A stretch of 42,473 nt of DNA from Nostoc sp. CHAB 5844 (GCF_020829595.1 NZ_JAIVFW010000061.1:1-42473), one strand, 5' to 3'; shown: positions 19,353 through 28,655, numbered from the stretch's first letter. Numbers and translations are program-made. The notes: a model not told the origin generated them from the letters alone.

Positions 19353-20885
19353 ATGCCAGAAATACATCAATCTATTGCTCAGCACTACCACGAACGTACT
19401 AAATATGACCCTCAAACCCTAGCCTCGAAAAATCAAAGGCTAGACTGGGCTAAACAGCCAGTACCTTTTAAGGAGTATAAAATTGGCTCGGCTTTTGATC
19501 TCAAACCTTACCTGCAAGAATCATTAGAACCCCTTACTGCTCAACCAGAAGCTCAATGGTGGCAAAGGCTATCTCGGTTAATGTTTCGCAGCTACGGATT
19601 AACTGCAAGAATGCCTTCTATGGGTAGTGCGGTGTATTTGCGCTCTGCACCCAGCGCTGGCGGGTTGTATCCGGCGGAGGTGTATGTAGTTTCTCGCGGT
19701 ACACCGTTCCTCCCAGCAGGGCTTTATAACTACCAGTGTCGCACTCATTCACTGATGCTGTATTGGGAAAATGATGTATGGCAAGCTTTGCAAGATGCCT
19801 GTTTCTGGCACCCCGCTTTAGAAAGTACCCAATTGGCAATTGTGGTGACTGCGGTATTTTATCGTTCAGCGTGGCGCTATGAAGATAGAGCTTATCGGCG
19901 AATTTTTCTCGATACAGGACACTTGTTGGGCAATATCGAGTTAGCGAGTGCGATTACTGATTACCGTCCACACTTGATTGGTGGTTTTGTCGATGAAGCC
20001 GTAAATGACTTGTTATATATTGATCCGCAACAAGAAGGTGCGATCGCTGTCCTGGCTCTGGCAGACTTATTAGATATCAAACAAAATTTGCCCACAGGAT
20101 GTACCGCTTTACCTTCAGCAACAGAAACTAACTACCCCCACATCCCTGACGGCGAATTGCTGAAATATTTCCACCTTCACACCCAAATTCAACCAGGTGT
20201 TACCGGCAAGCTGAATTTACCAGCTGTCAAACAAGAAAAGTCTTTGGAAGATAAATATAATTTTCCCTTCTGCTTGAAAATTCCCACAGCTACCACACCG
20301 ATGGACTGGGGTGAAAATCTCTCCGGCTTGGAACTTACCATTCACAAGCGTCGTTCTACTCGTGCTTACAGTGGTGAAGATTTAACCTTTGATGAACTGA
20401 AAGCTTTACTGGATTTTACCTACCAACCACACAATTACATTGAGCAAAATCTTGATAAATCTCCCGACTATTTTGACCTGAACTTAATTGAAACATTTAT
20501 TGCAGTTTGTGGGGTCAAAGGTTTGGAATCTGGCTGTTATTATTACGCACCCAAAGCTCAAGAATTACGGCAGATTCGGTTTAAAAACTTCCGGCGGGAG
20601 TTACACTTTCTTTGTTTGGGTCAAGATTTAGGTAGAGATGCAGCCGCAGTTGTTTTTCATACCGCAGACCTGAAAGCAGCTATTGCTCAGTACGGCGATC
20701 GCGTTTATCGTTACTTACATATGGATGCTGGGCATTTGGGTCAACGTTTAAATTTAGCCGCAGTTAATCTTAATTTGGGTGTCAGCGGTATCGGTGGGTT
20801 CTTTGACGACCAAGTAAACGAAGTTTTAGGTATCCCAACTGATGAAGCCGTCCTCTACATCACCACATTGGGAAGACCAAGATAA
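19353..20885 (+). CDS. SagB/ThcOx-type FMN-dependent oxidoreductase (double nitroreductase domain)
   Basis: The 510-residue product contains two nitroreductase-like halves, at about 60-235 and 320-508. The first has SAPSAGGLYPAEVYVVS and the second HKRRSTRAYSGEDLTFDEL with a late HMDAGHLGQRLNLAA segment. N-terminal HQSIAQHYHERTKYDP matches the SagB/ThcOx family. Relatives oxidise azolines to azoles in RiPP maturation (streptolysin S SagB, cyanobactin ThcOx), using FMN. No YcaO cyclodehydratase, precursor peptide or transporter lies in this window, and such orphan two-domain forms are common in cyanobacteria, so a RiPP role is not shown. Predicted soluble. Confidence 0.88.
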   Translation: MPEIHQSIAQHYHERTKYDPQTLASKNQRLDWAKQPVPFKEYKIGSAFDLKPYLQESLEPLTAQPEAQWWQRLSRLMFRSYGLTARMPSMGSAVYLRSAPSAGGLYPAEVYVVSRGTPFLPAGLYNYQCRTHSLMLYWENDVWQALQDACFWHPALESTQLAIVVTAVFYRSAWRYEDRAYRRIFLDTGHLLGNIELASAITDYRPHLIGGFVDEAVNDLLYIDPQQEGAIAVLALADLLDIKQNLPTGCTALPSATETNYPHIPDGELLKYFHLHTQIQPGVTGKLNLPAVKQEKSLEDKYNFPFCLKIPTATTPMDWGENLSGLELTIHKRRSTRAYSGEDLTFDELKALLDFTYQPHNYIEQNLDKSPDYFDLNLIETFIAVCGVKGLESGCYYYAPKAQELRQIRFKNFRRELHFLCLGQDLGRDAAAVVFHTADLKAAIAQYGDRVYRYLHMDAGHLGQRLNLAAVNLNLGVSGIGGFFDDQVNEVLGIPTDEAVLYITTLGRPR

Positions 20886-21581
20886 AACAAAATATACAAA
20901 CACAGAGGTTGCTGAAAATCTCTGTGTTCTCCTCTGTCATCCGCACCGCTCAAACTCTGGTGGTAAATATATACTTTAGTTTTATATACCTTTGTTTGAG
21001 TAATAATTTGGTTTTATCTCTGGTGACACACTTTAACAAAAACCAGAAGCCTGATTCTTACTAACTTTGATTATTGTTAAAATCACTGCTGGCCATAATA
21101 TATGGTATCTTTTCAAGCAGCTTATTGGATATGATGATCTCATATCAAGTCCGGTTAATTAATTATGATTCCCACAATCTTTGCACCCCACCCCCTCCCC
21201 GTGTACGGGGAGGGGAGACAAAGCGTAGCTTTGGCGGGGTGGCGTTTAGAGGTTGTAGTAAGTAATCAAGCGGATATGATCTCAGGTGTGCGTGTAAAAT
21301 TGGAGTGAAAAAAATACTTGGGTTAAAAGTGTCATTTAAAATTTAATTACCTGCACCTTATTAAACAACGGGCAAAAATCCAAAACCAAAATTGTTGCGT
21401 GATTGCACGCCTATGCAGAGGTGAGACAAGCTTGAGATTTTTTTATTAGCTTTGCACATAAAACTGCTCACGTAATCTCCAGTCTTTAAAATACACAACC
21501 AGAAATAGTTGTTATAACAGATGCTTAAAACATTAACTGATCAGTTGCATAAATTTAGTTTAAAAATATCTTAATAACTAT
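20886..21581. other. 696-base gap before the signalling operon
   Basis: No credible gene. It contains the GC-rich palindromic repeat at 21184-21242 and otherwise AT-rich DNA. The promoter of the cyanobacteriochrome kinase gene should lie in the right-hand part. A short open frame at 21074-21265 runs through the repeat and is not called. Confidence 0.5.
21184..21242. repeat. GC-rich dispersed palindromic repeat
   Basis: CCCCTCCCCGT (21192-21202) and ACGGGGAGGGG (21205-21215) pair perfectly with a two-base loop. Outer arms CACCCC and GGGGTG flank this core, with a GTAGCTTTGGC segment on the right. The base composition is unlike the surrounding AT-rich DNA. The form matches palindromic intergenic repeats common in Nostocales, but copy number cannot be checked here. 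Confidence 0.6.
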
Positions 21582-23876
21582 ATGATTGATGATTTCATAT
21601 TTACTAATAATCCTTCACCTATTTTGATATACGAGCGAGATAGTCTAAAATTTTTAAATGTTAATGAAGCAGCTATTAGTAAATATGGTTATTCAAAATC
21701 ACAATTTCAGCAAATGCAGATTACTGACATTTACCCTGCGGAAGATATACCCAATTTTTTAGAAAATTTAGCCAATAATCAGAATAATTTAACTTTTACC
21801 AACCAATACCGACATTATGGCAACAAGGGAAAATTTATTGATGTTGAAATAGTAACGTATTCTATAGAGTACAACAGTAAAAATGCTTATCTAGTTTATA
21901 TTAACGACATTACAAAGTGTAAGGAAATAGAACGAAATATCTTGGCAGGTGAAGCAATATTTCAAGCAGTCGCCGAAGTAATACCTGCCCCTTTAATGAT
22001 TTCCAGATTATCTGATGGTTTAATTTTAAATGCTAATAAAGAGTTTTTGAAAGCATTTCGTTGTGCATCAGACGATGTAGTAAATTGTCCAGTTGTAGAC
22101 ATCTATCACGATATAGCTGAATCCCAAACCCTTGTAGCAGCATTAGAGCAGCAAGGCTCGCTACATAATTATGAAATACTGCTCAAAAGGGCAGATGGAA
22201 CTTCTTTTTGGGCAATTGCTTCACTTCAGTATTTAACCTTTAATGGTGATGCTGCAATCTTAGCTTTATTATCTGATATCACTAAACGCAAAAATACAGA
22301 AACACAACTTAAAGAACAAAATGAATTTCTTCAGAGTATTTTTGAGCAGATTCCGTTGATGATTGCCCTGATTAATCCAGCAGGTGAATTGCAATGGGTA
22401 AATCAAGAATGGGAAAGAATTATTGGTTGGCAAATGCAAGATTTTCAAACTCGTGATTTGCTATCAGAACTATATCCTAATCATGAAGCTCGTCAATATG
22501 TGATTAATTTTATTCAGTCAGCAGAACGCACTTGGGGCGATTTTAGAACTAAGATGCGGGATGGTCAAATAGTAGACACATCTTGGACTAAGATTAATTT
22601 GGCCAATGGTCAAATATTAGGTATTGGGCAAGATATCACACAGCGCAAACAAACTGAGCAGACTTTAACAACTCAGTTAAAACGAGAACAATTAATGCGA
22701 ACTGTGGTGCAGCGAATTCACCAATCTTTGAATCTGCAAGACATTCTCAACGCTATAGTACAAGAAGTGCGACATTTGCTGCAAGTAGAGAGAGTGGTTG
22801 TTTATCAGTTTGCCCCTGACATGAGTGGTAAAGTGGTAGCAGAATCAGTAGAGTCGGGATGGACAAAATCTATAGGTGTACAAATTGAAGATACTTGTTT
22901 TCAGACTGGGGCAGGAGTAGAGTATTATCAAGGGCGTAAACGAGCGATCGCCAATATTTACGAAGCGGGACTTACAGATTGTCATATTCAGCTGTTAGAA
23001 CAATTTGAAGTTAAAGCTAATTTAGTCGTACCCATCTTATTAGAAGTAGGTGGAGAAAATACTAGCTCTCGTCTTTGGGGTTTACTTGTGGCGCATCAAT
23101 GTTCTAGCACTCGACAATGGGAAGAAAATCAATTAGACTTGCTTGATCAACTGTCAATTACAATTGCGATCGCTATTCAACAATCTAGTATATTTCAGCA
23201 AGCCCAAACTGAATTAGCTGAACGACAAAAAGCAGAAATGCAATTGAGAAGTGCCTTAGCTGAAAAAGAAATTTTGCTGCAAGAAGTACATCATCGCGTT
23301 AAAAATAACTTACAAATTGTCTCCAGTTTATTGCAACTCCAGTCTCAAACTCTCAAAGAGCCAGAAGTAATTCGAGTGTTTCGAGAAAGTCAAAATCGCA
23401 TTGATTCCATCTCGTTAATTCATAAAAATCTCTATACTGCACCGAACATTGGGCAATTAGACGTGGTTGAATATATCGAGAGTTTAGCAACTAGTATTTT
23501 AATATCTTACCAATTAGTCCCAAAAACAATTAGCTTAAAAACTAATATTGCAGCAGTAAGCCTGAATGTTGATCAAGCGATCGCCTGTGGCTTAATTATT
23601 AACGAATTAATTTCTAACTCGCTTAAACACGCTTTCCCAAATACTCAACAAGGAACTATCACTATTACTTTGCAAAGTGTTGATGAATATATCGAAATGT
23701 CTGTTCAAGACAATGGTATCGGTATACCAAATGATTTAGATTGGAATAATACCAATTCTTTAGGTTTATCTTTAGTTTATGACTTAGTTACAGAACAACT
23801 TGAAGGCAGCATTACTTTAGAACGTCATCATGGCACAGCGTTTACAATCCAATTTCCCCAGTTAATTTTGCAGTAA
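21582..23876 (+). CDS. cyanobacteriochrome-type histidine kinase (PAS-PAS-PAS-GAF-HisKA_2-HATPase)
   Basis: Sensor kinase of 764 residues with no membrane segments, so cytoplasmic. Three PAS domains (about 5-115, 120-240 and 245-360) are followed by a GAF domain at about 370-555. The GAF has the DXCF motif (DTCF, Cys439), and Cys467 in TDCHIQLL lies exactly 28 residues later. These are the two thiol positions of DXCF cyanobacteriochromes, which bind phycocyanobilin and often sense blue/green light. Next come a HisKA_2 dimerisation domain with EVHHRVKNNLQ (phosphoacceptor probably His571) and an HATPase with N-box NELISNSLKHAF, DNGIGI and SLGLSLV. The receiver-kinase gene starts nine bases after its stop. 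Bilin binding is inferred from motifs. Confidence 0.9.
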   Translation: MIDDFIFTNNPSPILIYERDSLKFLNVNEAAISKYGYSKSQFQQMQITDIYPAEDIPNFLENLANNQNNLTFTNQYRHYGNKGKFIDVEIVTYSIEYNSKNAYLVYINDITKCKEIERNILAGEAIFQAVAEVIPAPLMISRLSDGLILNANKEFLKAFRCASDDVVNCPVVDIYHDIAESQTLVAALEQQGSLHNYEILLKRADGTSFWAIASLQYLTFNGDAAILALLSDITKRKNTETQLKEQNEFLQSIFEQIPLMIALINPAGELQWVNQEWERIIGWQMQDFQTRDLLSELYPNHEARQYVINFIQSAERTWGDFRTKMRDGQIVDTSWTKINLANGQILGIGQDITQRKQTEQTLTTQLKREQLMRTVVQRIHQSLNLQDILNAIVQEVRHLLQVERVVVYQFAPDMSGKVVAESVESGWTKSIGVQIEDTCFQTGAGVEYYQGRKRAIANIYEAGLTDCHIQLLEQFEVKANLVVPILLEVGGENTSSRLWGLLVAHQCSSTRQWEENQLDLLDQLSITIAIAIQQSSIFQQAQTELAERQKAEMQLRSALAEKEILLQEVHHRVKNNLQIVSSLLQLQSQTLKEPEVIRVFRESQNRIDSISLIHKNLYTAPNIGQLDVVEYIESLATSILISYQLVPKTISLKTNIAAVSLNVDQAIACGLIINELISNSLKHAFPNTQQGTITITLQSVDEYIEMSVQDNGIGIPNDLDWNNTNSLGLSLVYDLVTEQLEGSITLERHHGTAFTIQFPQLILQ

Positions 23877-23884
23877 TATTTCCA

Positions 23885-25417
23885 ATGGAGCAAGTGAGAA
23901 TTTTAGTTGTTGAAGATGAAGTCATAGTTGCCAGAACCATTGCCAACCAACTGAATCAACTAGGATATACAGTAATTGGTACAGCTTCTTCCGGACAAGC
24001 TGCCATTACCAAAGCGTTAGAAAGCAAACCAGAATTAGTTTTAATGGATGTCATCTTAAAAGGTGAGATGGATGGAATTACAGCAGCATCTCAGATTCGT
24101 GAGCAGTTAGATATCCCCGTAATATTTCTGACTGCTTACGGCGATGATAATACAGTACAACGAGCCAAAATTACCCAACCCTTTGGCTACATCGTTAAAC
24201 CATTCACTCCAAAAGATTTACGTATAGCCATTGAAATCGGTTTATTAAAACACGAATTAGAACGAGATTTAAGAGAGAACCGAGACCGATTAGCAACTCT
24301 CTTAAACTCTATGAGTGATGCAGTAATTGCCACAAATGAGCAAGGAATTGTGACATTTGTCAACCCGGCTGCGGAGTTACTAACTGGTTGGAAACAAGGG
24401 GATGCTTTGGGAAAAGACATATCTAGGATTTTTCAGCTAATCGATGAAGTTACAGAAACTTCCTTAGAAAACCCTGTGACAAAAGTCCTGCGAGACCAAC
24501 AGGTAGTTTATTTAGATGAATATACATCGCTGATTACTAAAAACGGCTCCAGAGTTCCCATTGGTGATAGTGCTTCTCCGATAATGCGGCAGCCTGGACA
24601 GATAAATGGTGTAGTAATTGTTTTTTGGGATCTCAGCGAACGGCGACAAGCGCAATTACTAGAACAAGCATTGCATAAAGAGCGAGAACTTAACAAACTT
24701 AAATCGTTATTTATCTCTACTGTCTCTCATGAATTCCGCAATCCCTTAAGTGTGATTCAATCATCTGTAGAACTGATTGAACTGCAAGGAGAAAACTTAA
24801 CAACAGAGAAAAGAAAAACTTACTTAAAACGAATTAATGGTGCTGTGCAATCCATGAAACAACTCATGGAAGACGTGCTGTTTATGGGAAAATCGGAAGT
24901 AGGTAAATTGGAGTGTCAGCCTACGCCATTAGTTTTGGAAGAATTCTGTCGAGAATTGATTGCAGAATTTACCATAATTCATCCTAGCGCGTCGGCAATT
25001 ATTTTTAACTGTCATAGCGATCGCACAGACGCATGCATGGATGAACAACTATTACGTTACATATTTACTAATTTACTGACTAATGCTGTCAAATACTCTC
25101 CAGCAGGTGGCAACATCACATTTGATTTAACTTGTGACCTGATTGAGCAAGTAGCTATTTTTCGCATTCAAGACCAAGGAATTGGCATTCCCGAAGCAGA
25201 TCAAGTGCGATTATTTGAATCCTTTTACCGAGCTTCCAATGTACGATCCATTCCAGGTACAGGACTAGGATTAGTCATTGTGAAAAAGTGTGTAGAAGCT
25301 CATAAAGGCAAAATCAGCGTCAACAGTCAAGCTGGTGTTGGCACGACATTCACAATCACTTTGCCGTTAAATGATCAAAACAGAATTCAGGAGTCAGAAT
25401 TAAGAATTCAGAATTGA
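23885..25417 (+). CDS. response regulator receiver-PAS-histidine kinase
   Basis: Signal relay protein of 510 residues. The CheY-like receiver (1-120) has the acidic pair in VVEDE, phosphoacceptor Asp55 in LVLMDV, the Thr in FLTAYG and Lys in IVKPF. A PAS domain follows at about 135-250 (LLNSMSDAVIATNEQGIVTF). The kinase core has HisKA at about 270-340 with His282 in STVSHEFRNPLS, and an HATPase with NLLTNAVKYSPAGG, DQGIGIPE and GTGLGLVIV. The receiver could accept phosphate from the upstream kinase and control this kinase's own output. The last dozen codons run into a CAGAATTNAG-type repeat, so the exact tail may be young. There are no membrane segments. Confidence 0.92.
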   Translation: MEQVRILVVEDEVIVARTIANQLNQLGYTVIGTASSGQAAITKALESKPELVLMDVILKGEMDGITAASQIREQLDIPVIFLTAYGDDNTVQRAKITQPFGYIVKPFTPKDLRIAIEIGLLKHELERDLRENRDRLATLLNSMSDAVIATNEQGIVTFVNPAAELLTGWKQGDALGKDISRIFQLIDEVTETSLENPVTKVLRDQQVVYLDEYTSLITKNGSRVPIGDSASPIMRQPGQINGVVIVFWDLSERRQAQLLEQALHKERELNKLKSLFISTVSHEFRNPLSVIQSSVELIELQGENLTTEKRKTYLKRINGAVQSMKQLMEDVLFMGKSEVGKLECQPTPLVLEEFCRELIAEFTIIHPSASAIIFNCHSDRTDACMDEQLLRYIFTNLLTNAVKYSPAGGNITFDLTCDLIEQVAIFRIQDQGIGIPEADQVRLFESFYRASNVRSIPGTGLGLVIVKKCVEAHKGKISVNSQAGVGTTFTITLPLNDQNRIQESELRIQN

Positions 25418-25620
25418 ATTCTGTACAATACTGCGATGAATAAATCGGTTTAAAACCTATACTCAGCAGAACGACTCGGAAAAACCGAACGAGGAACTTT
25501 CTTCACTCAAGCGTATTATCTTAAAATCACCAAATCTTCATCTACTTGAAGAAGCAATTTATCTTTTACAGTCAGACTAGTGGGAACACTAAAAATAAAC
25601 CGGAAGCAAAGTTGTTAACT

Positions 25621-27825
25621 ATGAACCAGAAATCTCCTACTTCCAAAACTTGTGCTTGTCGTCATCTGGCACACTGCCAAACTAAGGAAGCAGGCAGACT
25701 TTTTCTCTGGTTTCCTGTTTCCCATACTCTCACAAAAGTTACTGCCTACCTGCGGCAGTTTGCCTTAGAGTATGAACTGATGCAGGAGCGTCCAGGTTTA
25801 AGTTTGGACTGTAGACCTGGACAAGCCCAAGAAATTGCCTACAACTTAGCTCAACTTCTAGCACCAAGAGAATTAAGAGAAACGCAAGTTCTGTTCATTC
25901 GTGGCGCTATCCAACCTCAACTACAAGATTTTAGTGACATTGCTTCATTGCAACGCTTCATTAAGTTCAATCAGTCTGACTGGCTAGTGAAAATGCTGGC
26001 GAAGGAACAATTTACTAGTCACTTTCAACCCATCGTCTCAATTCAGAATACATCGCAGATTTATGGCTATGAATCGCTTTTAAGAGGATTGGATGAACAT
26101 GGTAATCCACTATCGCCAGGGCCAATCTTAGAATTAGCCAGTGAAGCCGGACTGCTACCACAACTCGACCGAATCGCTCGCCTCAGCGCCATAGCTCAAT
26201 TTAGTCGCCATCAAGTCAACGGGAAAATCTTCATCAATTTTGCGCCAACAGCACTTTATGACCCCGCCTCTTGTCTACGCAGTACAGTCGAGGCAATTGA
26301 TCAAGCAGGCATTTCCCATGAACGGGTTGTCTTTGAAGTCGTAGAGTCAGACAATCCGCAAGATTTAGCCCACCTCAAAGCAGTGCTGCAATACTATCGG
26401 GATGCTGGGTTTTTAGTCGCCCTTGATGACCTTGGTTCGGGTTATTCCAGTTTGAACTTGCTGCACCAGTTACGTCCAGACTTTATCAAGTTAGACATGG
26501 AGTTAATTAGAAATGTACATGAAGATTTATACAAAGCTTCAATTACCGAAAAACTTTTAGAGATTACCCAAAAGTTAAACATCCGTACCGTTGCGGAAGG
26601 AATTGAGTGCATTGAGGAACTGAACTGGCTACGGGAACGAGGCGCAAGCTTTGCTCAAGGCTATTTGATTGCTAAACCTCATCCTGTGCCAGTGACGACA
26701 ACTCCTCACTTTGATGCGATCGCCTTAAATTTAGCATCAACAGCTAGTAAGCTTGTCAAGCAGCAAGTGCAACACCAAAGCGAATCTGAGCGCATTGTTG
26801 CTGCTGTCACCCAGCGCATCCGCCAATCCTTAGAGTTAAATGAGATTTTGCAAACCACAGCAGATGAAGTGCGACAACTGTTTGCAGTAGACCGAGTGGT
26901 GATTTATCAGTTTGAGCCAGACTGGAGTGGGTTAGTTGCTGTAGAATCCTTGGCAGCAGGGTGTATGTCCATTCTGGGATTTAATGTTATGGATACATGC
27001 TTTCAGTCAACCCATGCAGATTATTACCAACAGGGCAATACGAGAGCAATTGAAAATATTGAAAATGAAGGACTATCGCCTTGTCATGTGGAACTGTTGC
27101 GGAGTTTACAAATCCGGGCAAACTTGGTTGTGCCTATCTTGCAACAAGAGCGTTTGTGGGGACTGTTGATTGCTCATCAATGTAGTCATACTAGACAATG
27201 GCAGCAATCGGAGATTAACTTATTTAACCAATTAGCAGGTCAAGCCGCGATCGCCATTCAACAGTCGGAACTCTACCATAAATTACAACAAGCAAACCAA
27301 GAATTACAGCGCCTTGCTGCTTCTGATGGTCTAACGCAAGTAGCAAATCGCCGCTGCTTTGATGACACACTCAACACCGAGTGGCAACGATTGGTACGAG
27401 AACAAGGCTGCCTATCTTTAATTTTGTGTGATGTCGATTGCTTTAAGCTGTACAACGATACTCATGGACATCTGGCGGGAGATGATGCTCTCAGACAAGT
27501 TGCCAAAGCAATTTTTCAGGCAGTTAAACGCCCTGCTGATTTAGTAGCGCGGTATGGTGGAGAAGAATTTGCCGTCATTTTGCCAAATACAGATGCGGAA
27601 GGTGCGATCGCAGTTGCCACAGAAATTCAAACTAATGTCAGTGCCTTGCAATTACCACATCCAAATTCTCAAGTCAATCAAATCATCACCCTCAGTCTGG
27701 GCGTAGCAACCATCATTCCTTATAGCCAATCATCGCCTGCAACCTTAATTGCTGCTGCCGATCAAGGACTATATCAGGCAAAAGCCCAAGGGAGAAATTG
27801 TGTAGTGCAGATGAAATGTCAGTGA
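25621..27825 (+). CDS. EAL-cyanobacteriochrome GAF-GGDEF bifunctional cyclic-di-GMP enzyme
   Basis: From the ATG at 25621 the product has 734 residues; a TTG at 25546 extends the frame by 25. After an N-terminal CACRHLAHC segment the EAL phosphodiesterase (about 125-365) has YESLLRG, VFEVVESD, LDDLGSGYSSL, IKLD, AEGIE and QGYLIAKP, all catalytic positions kept. The GAF (about 390-565) has DTCF (Cys460) and SPCHVELL (Cys488), 28 residues apart as in DXCF cyanobacteriochromes. The GGDEF cyclase (about 575-730) has YGGEEF and an RPAD inhibitory site five residues before it. Light could shift the balance of c-di-GMP synthesis and breakdown. It lies 203 bases after the relay kinase on the same strand. 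Confidence 0.9.
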   Translation: MNQKSPTSKTCACRHLAHCQTKEAGRLFLWFPVSHTLTKVTAYLRQFALEYELMQERPGLSLDCRPGQAQEIAYNLAQLLAPRELRETQVLFIRGAIQPQLQDFSDIASLQRFIKFNQSDWLVKMLAKEQFTSHFQPIVSIQNTSQIYGYESLLRGLDEHGNPLSPGPILELASEAGLLPQLDRIARLSAIAQFSRHQVNGKIFINFAPTALYDPASCLRSTVEAIDQAGISHERVVFEVVESDNPQDLAHLKAVLQYYRDAGFLVALDDLGSGYSSLNLLHQLRPDFIKLDMELIRNVHEDLYKASITEKLLEITQKLNIRTVAEGIECIEELNWLRERGASFAQGYLIAKPHPVPVTTTPHFDAIALNLASTASKLVKQQVQHQSESERIVAAVTQRIRQSLELNEILQTTADEVRQLFAVDRVVIYQFEPDWSGLVAVESLAAGCMSILGFNVMDTCFQSTHADYYQQGNTRAIENIENEGLSPCHVELLRSLQIRANLVVPILQQERLWGLLIAHQCSHTRQWQQSEINLFNQLAGQAAIAIQQSELYHKLQQANQELQRLAASDGLTQVANRRCFDDTLNTEWQRLVREQGCLSLILCDVDCFKLYNDTHGHLAGDDALRQVAKAIFQAVKRPADLVARYGGEEFAVILPNTDAEGAIAVATEIQTNVSALQLPHPNSQVNQIITLSLGVATIIPYSQSSPATLIAAADQGLYQAKAQGRNCVVQMKCQ

Positions 27826-27990
27826 GTCAATACAAATATAATACCTTACTATCGAACATTTCCTTGGGTAGCGGTGGCAGGTAGACAGATTTTTACACAA
27901 TTAGAAACTGTTTTTAGCGATCGCTACTTTATGGCATCCAATGAACTAAATCTTCTCAATACCATTCTGCTAGAAGATGAACCAGAGTAA
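27826..27990 (+). other. open 54-codon frame continuing after the stop of the EAL-GGDEF gene
   Basis: Directly after the TGA at 27823-27825 the same frame stays open for 54 codons to TAA at 27988. It reads PYYRTFPWVAVAGRQIFTQL and then SDRYFMASNELNLLNTILLE. There is no good start codon near its left end. It has protein-like composition and contains a GCGATCGC site, as genes here often do. It could be a decayed gene end, a former extension of the upstream protein or chance. No family recognised. Confidence 0.3.
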
Positions 27991-28013
27991 AATTTTTAGA
28001 CAATTAAGAAGAG

Positions 28014-28655
28014 TTGAATTTTAGGAGTAAGCTTCTGTCTTTACAATTTATCAATGTCCCCCCTGCTAATTCTCAACCGCCCGTTGGCTTAATTGTCGCT
28101 TTGCACGGTTGGGGTGCTAATGCTGAAGATGTCGCATCTTTATTACCTTATTTCCAATTATCGAATTACCAGTTTGTTTTTCCTAACGCACCATATCCAC
28201 ATCCTTATTCTTCTGTTGGCAAGGCATGGTATGAACTGCGAAATGAGAATATGTATCAGGGTTTAGCTGAAAGTCGCCAACTACTAACGGATTTTTTGCA
28301 ATCTTTAGAAAGCAGTACTGGAGTACCTTTATCGCGGACGATTTTGTGCGGCTTTTCTCAAGGTGGGGCGATGACTTTAGAAGTGGGATTAAAGTTGTCT
28401 CTAGCTGGTTTAACGGTGATGAGTGGATATTTGCATCCCAATGCAGTACCTACAGGGAAAAAGGAAATTCCGCCAACTTTAATCATGCACGGTACTAAAG
28501 ATGAAGTTGTCCCATTGTCAGCAGCCATAAAAACGCGGGAAGCTTTGCAGTCTCTAGGCTTTGCGTTAGATTACTTGGAATTTGATGCAGGGCATGAAAT
28601 TAATTTGCAAATGTTAGAGGCGTTACGAAATTTTGTATTAACGACAATTGGGTAG
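28014..28655 (+). CDS. carboxylesterase/phospholipase family serine hydrolase
   Basis: Small alpha/beta hydrolase of 213 residues, the usual size for bacterial carboxylesterases of the YpfH/Est family. The oxyanion strand is LIVALHGWGANAED, the nucleophile is Ser115 in CGFSQGGAM, the acid is Asp in MHGTKDEVVP and the base is His in DAGHEI. Predicted soluble and cytoplasmic. The only usable start in frame is TTG at 28014, because no ATG precedes the first beta strand. The natural substrate is unknown; short acyl esters are typical. The next gene follows on the same strand after about 150 bases. Confidence 0.87.
   Translation: MNFRSKLLSLQFINVPPANSQPPVGLIVALHGWGANAEDVASLLPYFQLSNYQFVFPNAPYPHPYSSVGKAWYELRNENMYQGLAESRQLLTDFLQSLESSTGVPLSRTILCGFSQGGAMTLEVGLKLSLAGLTVMSGYLHPNAVPTGKKEIPPTLIMHGTKDEVVPLSAAIKTREALQSLGFALDYLEFDAGHEINLQMLEALRNFVLTTIG

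Noticed and set aside
19353-20885. RiPP biosynthesis cluster around the SagB/ThcOx-type gene
   Set aside because: No YcaO, protease, precursor peptide or transporter gene lies on either side within the window.
21074-21265. 63-codon open frame upstream of the photosensor kinase
   Set aside because: It runs through a GC-rich palindromic repeat that supplies its C-terminal residues.
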